Assembly (NCBI GenBank): GCA_023437255.1
Contig: JAEZGR010000098.1
Coordinates: 1 to 9,261, forward strand
DNA: 9,261 nt
Reading direction: 5' to 3'
Source of the DNA: Pseudomonadota bacterium
Lineage (GTDB): Bacteria; Pseudomonadota; Gammaproteobacteria; Burkholderiales; Burkholderiaceae_B
Positions 6,860 through 9,261 of this stretch are shown here, one piece after another. Position 1 is the stretch's first letter. Each line of letters begins with the position of its first letter. The translations under genes and the position numbers were made by a program. The notes under the pieces were generated by a model. The model had not been told where the DNA came from. It searched no databases and saw nothing but the letters and a program-made list of their open reading frames with translations.

Positions 6860-7738
6860 ATGAGAAACGGAATTCCCAATCTGGGTGCGCTGCAGGCGTT
6901 CGAGGCCACCGCCCGACTCGGTTCTTTTTCGCGGGCCGCCGACGAGCTGGCACTCACGCACAGCGCGGTCTACCGCCAGGTGGCGGGGCTGGAGGAGCGT
7001 CTGGGCGTGGCGCTGTTCACGCGGGTCAGGCGCCGGGTGGTGCTGACCGACGCGGGTGCCGAGTATGCAGCGCGGGTGCGCCATCACCTGGATCAACTCG
7101 AGAAGGACACCCTGGGTCTGATGTCTCGCTCAGGCCTGGGGCGCAATCTGCATGTCGCCGTTCTGCCCACGCTGGCAACGACCTGGCTGCTGCCGCGGCT
7201 GGCGGCCTTCGGACGTGCCCGGCCCGATGTCACCGTCAGCCTGTCGGTCCGCACGTTGCCCTTCCTGTTCAAGGATCATCCCTTCGATGCCGCCATCTAC
7301 CATGCGGAGCGCATGTGGCCCGAGACGCGGGGCATCAAGCTGTTCGATGAGGTCGAACTTCTGCCGATCTGCGCACCCGCGGTGCTCGAGGCACAGAAGG
7401 CCGACGACCCCATGGCAGGCCTGGTGCACCTGCATACGACTTCCCGCCCTGATGCGTGGCGGCGCTGGTATCAGGCCCAGGGGCGCGATTATCCGCCGGC
7501 CATGAATGCCGGGCCTCGCTACGAATTGTTCACCATGTCGCTCGCCGCGGTCAGGCAGGGCATGGGGGTCGCGCTGGTGCCGCGCTTCCTGGTGCAGGAG
7601 GCCATTGTCGCGGGTGAACTGGTGATGCCGGCCGACGCGGGGCTCCAGGTCGAGGAGGCCTACTTTTTCAGCCACCCGGTCACGAACGAGCCCAGCGAGG
7701 CACTTCTGGCGCTGCAGAAGTGGCTGGCCAGGGATTGA
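6860..7738 (+). CDS. LysR family transcriptional regulator, GcvA/GcdR-like
   Basis: This is a 292-residue DNA-binding regulator. The N-terminal winged helix-turn-helix (about 7-66) is in the GcvA style: LGALQAFEATARLGSFSRAA, then LTHSAVYRQVAGLEERLGVALFTR with a recognition helix at about 34-47. The C-terminal periplasmic-binding-protein-like effector domain (about 96-290) has AVLPTLATTWLLPRL (100-114), FDAAIY (142-147) and GMGVALVP (234-241), typical of the GcvA/AmpR/GcdR group. The ATG at 6860 is chosen because the HTH begins right after it; the upstream open frame runs into the divergent promoter. No strong Shine-Dalgarno sequence is seen. It is divergent from the ThDP gene by 104 bases, with gcdH behind that gene. 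Regulation of one or both is likely by analogy with GcdR, which controls gcdH in other proteobacteria. The effector is unknown. Confidence 0.92.
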   Translation: MRNGIPNLGALQAFEATARLGSFSRAADELALTHSAVYRQVAGLEERLGVALFTRVRRRVVLTDAGAEYAARVRHHLDQLEKDTLGLMSRSGLGRNLHVAVLPTLATTWLLPRLAAFGRARPDVTVSLSVRTLPFLFKDHPFDAAIYHAERMWPETRGIKLFDEVELLPICAPAVLEAQKADDPMAGLVHLHTTSRPDAWRRWYQAQGRDYPPAMNAGPRYELFTMSLAAVRQGMGVALVPRFLVQEAIVAGELVMPADAGLQVEEAYFFSHPVTNEPSEALLALQKWLARD

Positions 7739-7802
7739 GCTGGGGTAACATCGGCGTAGTGCCCGCCCCAGGCGTGGATCCTTTCGTGCTGTCCACCACC
7801 TC

Positions 7803-7807
7803 AGGAG
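7803..7807 (+). promoter_or_regulatory. strong Shine-Dalgarno of the gamma-glutamyltransferase gene
   Basis: AGGAG lies five bases before ATG 7813 and fixes that start. It is the best ribosome-binding site in the window and contrasts with the weak ones of the two divergent genes upstream. Confidence 0.75.
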
Positions 7808-7812
7808 TCGCC

Positions 7813-9261
7813 ATGCGTCGCAGCTTCGCCAAGATCGCGGTTTGTTCATTTGCCAGCATGGTCTGGCACGCGCCCGCCCTGGCGGCGCAGGCGACCGTCG
7901 CCGCGGATTTGAACCCGGAAGCCGCGACCGTCGCGCACATCGAGTCCAGGCCCGTGGTGCGCGCCGAACAATACATGGTCACGGCCGCCAACCCCCTGGC
8001 CGTCGATGCGGGTGTCGAAATCCTGGAGCAGGGCGGGTCTGTCACCGATGCGGCCATCGCCGTGCAGCTGGTGCTGGGCCTGGTCGAACCGCAATCTTCC
8101 GGCTTGGGTGGCGGGGGCTTCGCTCTGGTGCACCGGGCGGGTGAGTCGGCCGTGCATGCCTACGACGGTCGTGAAACCGCGCCTGCAGCGGCCCGGCCGG
8201 ACCGCTTCCTGCGTGATGGCAAACCGATGCCTTTCTTTGATGCGGTCGATAGCGGCCTGTCGGTGGGCACGCCGGGGCTGGTGCGCATGATGGCCGACAT
8301 GCACGCACAGAATGGCAGGTTGCCCTGGGAGGCGCTTTTCCAGCCGGCGCTGCGTCTGGCCACTGAAGGGTTCCCGGTGTCGCCCCGCCTGCATGCGCTG
8401 CTGGGCAAGGCCGACACCCTGCGCGAGAATGCAGCCGCCGCCGCGTACTTCTATGACAGCGAAGGCAAGCCTTGGCCGGTGGGCCATGTGCTGCGCAACC
8501 CCGAGTACGCGCATGTCCTCGAGCGGCTAGCCACCGAGGGCCCTGACGCGTTCTACGAAGGGGCACTCGCCCGCGACATGGTGGCAGCGGTGGCCGGGCA
8601 CCCGGTACCGGGCGACCTTGCTGAAAGCGATCTCGCCGGCTACAAAGCCCTGCGGCGCGAGGCGTTGTGTGCCGAGATCGGCGCCTACCGCTATTGCGGC
8701 ATGCCGCCCCCCAGTTCGGGCGGGCTTGCGGTGCTGCAGATTCTGGCCTTCCTTGAGCGCAGTCCCATCGCACGATTGCGCCCGAACTCGGCCGAAGCCG
8801 TGCACTATTTTTCCGAGGCCGGGCGGCTGGCCTACGCCGATCGCGACGCGTACGTGGCTGATCCGGCCTTTGCGCGTGTGCCGATCCATGGTCTGCTCGA
8901 CCCCGATTACCTGGCCTCGCGCGCTGCACTCATCCGCCCCGAGCGCTCCATGGGCCGCGCCGAACCCGGGGTGCCGCCCGGGCTCACCGAGGCGGCGCTT
9001 GCGCATTCGGCCATCGAACACCCGGCCACCACGCATCTGGTGGTGGCTGACCGTGAGGGGAACGCGGTGTCGATGACAACCTCGATCGAGTTCGTGTTCG
9101 GCAGCAAGATCTTCGTGAACGGCTACCTGTTGAACAACCAGGTCACGGATTTTTCCCTGAGTCCGCTTGACGAGGCCGGCCGGCCCGTTGCCAATCGGGT
9201 CGAGGCGGGCAAGCGTCCGCGCAGCTCCATGTCGCCCATGCTGGTGTTCAAGGACGGGCAG
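7813..9261 (+). CDS. ggt: Gamma-glutamyltransferase (glutathione hydrolase) proenzyme, 3' truncated by window edge
   Basis: GGT cleaves gamma-glutamyl bonds of glutathione and related peptides, transferring the glutamyl group to water or an acceptor. It matures by self-cleavage into large and small subunits. The first 483 residues of about 580 are present. A Sec signal peptide (1-24/25; Arg-Arg N-region, hydrophobic core, ALAAQA cleavage region) sends it to the periplasm. The large-subunit part has GLGGGGFALV and YDGRETAP, in which Arg120 corresponds to the substrate-carboxylate arginine. Thr406 in ATTHLVVADREGNAV is the autoprocessing nucleophile. LLNNQVTDF keeps the Gln and Asp that bind the alpha-amino group, and RPRSSMSP keeps the two oxyanion and substrate serines. 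Glu426, twenty residues after the nucleophile, replaces the Asn of E. coli GGT, as in Bacillus-type enzymes. The gene starts 74 bases after the LysR stop, same strand; a shared transcript is possible but unproven. Confidence 0.94.
   Translation, partial: MRRSFAKIAVCSFASMVWHAPALAAQATVAADLNPEAATVAHIESRPVVRAEQYMVTAANPLAVDAGVEILEQGGSVTDAAIAVQLVLGLVEPQSSGLGGGGFALVHRAGESAVHAYDGRETAPAAARPDRFLRDGKPMPFFDAVDSGLSVGTPGLVRMMADMHAQNGRLPWEALFQPALRLATEGFPVSPRLHALLGKADTLRENAAAAAYFYDSEGKPWPVGHVLRNPEYAHVLERLATEGPDAFYEGALARDMVAAVAGHPVPGDLAESDLAGYKALRREALCAEIGAYRYCGMPPPSSGGLAVLQILAFLERSPIARLRPNSAEAVHYFSEAGRLAYADRDAYVADPAFARVPIHGLLDPDYLASRAALIRPERSMGRAEPGVPPGLTEAALAHSAIEHPATTHLVVADREGNAVSMTTSIEFVFGSKIFVNGYLLNNQVTDFSLSPLDEAGRPVANRVEAGKRPRSSMSPMLVFKDGQ

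Noticed and set aside
5016..6863. Long open frame (615 codons) on the + strand opposite the ThDP enzyme
   Set aside because: It is antisense to a gene with clear family motifs along its full length. Its translation is rich in His/Gly/Ala without domain motifs, as expected from the complement of GC-biased third positions.
6756..6953. Longer start for the ThDP enzyme (66 extra residues)
   Set aside because: It would cover the inverted repeats and the LysR start; the extra residues are not like any PYR-domain N terminus.
7740..7771. Inverted repeat CTGGGG ... CCCCAG between the LysR and ggt genes
   Set aside because: Six-base arms with a 20-base loop and no T-tract; too weak to call a terminator.
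7813..7887. Possible twin-arginine (Tat) signal on the gamma-glutamyltransferase
   Set aside because: Two arginines are present at residues 2-3 but the rest of the Tat consensus is missing; an ordinary Sec signal with an ALA cleavage site explains it.
1..9261. A defence system, mobile element or CRISPR array
   Set aside because: No transposase, integrase, nuclease-type defence gene, long direct repeats or spaced repeat array is visible; every long gene is a metabolic or regulatory family.

Overview
The window is GC-rich, gene-dense bacterial chromosome. It carries seven complete protein genes and two genes cut by the window edges. The gene order purC-purE-purK-Sua5-type tsaC and the look of the proteins suggest a betaproteobacterium of the Burkholderiales, probably Alcaligenaceae (Bordetella/Achromobacter/Castellaniella-like). 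That placement rests on recalled gene order and protein style, not on a database search. I see no RNA genes, insertion sequences, CRISPR arrays, phage genes or attachment sites.

Positions 1-3117 (+) form a tight housekeeping run. It holds the 3' end of purC (SAICAR synthetase), purE (N5-CAIR mutase), purK (N5-CAIR synthetase) and a Sua5-type threonylcarbamoyl-AMP synthase whose ATG overlaps the purK stop (ATGA). PurK and PurE together turn AIR into CAIR, and PurC takes CAIR to SAICAR. The tsaC product starts the t6A modification of tRNAs. A GC-rich stem-loop follows, then a small MaoC-type hot-dog hydratase gene (3225-3659, +).

A bidirectional intrinsic terminator (3731-3752) separates the + strand block from two convergent - strand genes. 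These are gcdH (glutaryl-CoA dehydrogenase, 3798-4991) and, 72 bases upstream of it, a ThDP-dependent enzyme of the acetolactate synthase/pyruvate oxidase superfamily with no secure assignment (5064-6755). A GcvA/GcdR-like LysR regulator (6860-7738, +) is divergent from the ThDP enzyme. The 104-base spacer between them is relatively AT-rich and contains two 17-bp inverted repeats, one of them with exact T-N11-A geometry. The window ends inside a secreted gamma-glutamyltransferase gene (7813 onward, +) with a Sec signal peptide and the autoprocessing threonine.

The most interesting part is positions 3225-7738. It looks like a locally regulated acyl-CoA/2-oxo-acid catabolic module: LysR, ThDP enzyme and gcdH, with a crotonase-type MaoC hydratase facing it that could in principle use the crotonyl-CoA made by GcdH. 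The substrate of the ThDP enzyme and its link to glutaryl-CoA are not known from the sequence. No wholly new gene family is evident.
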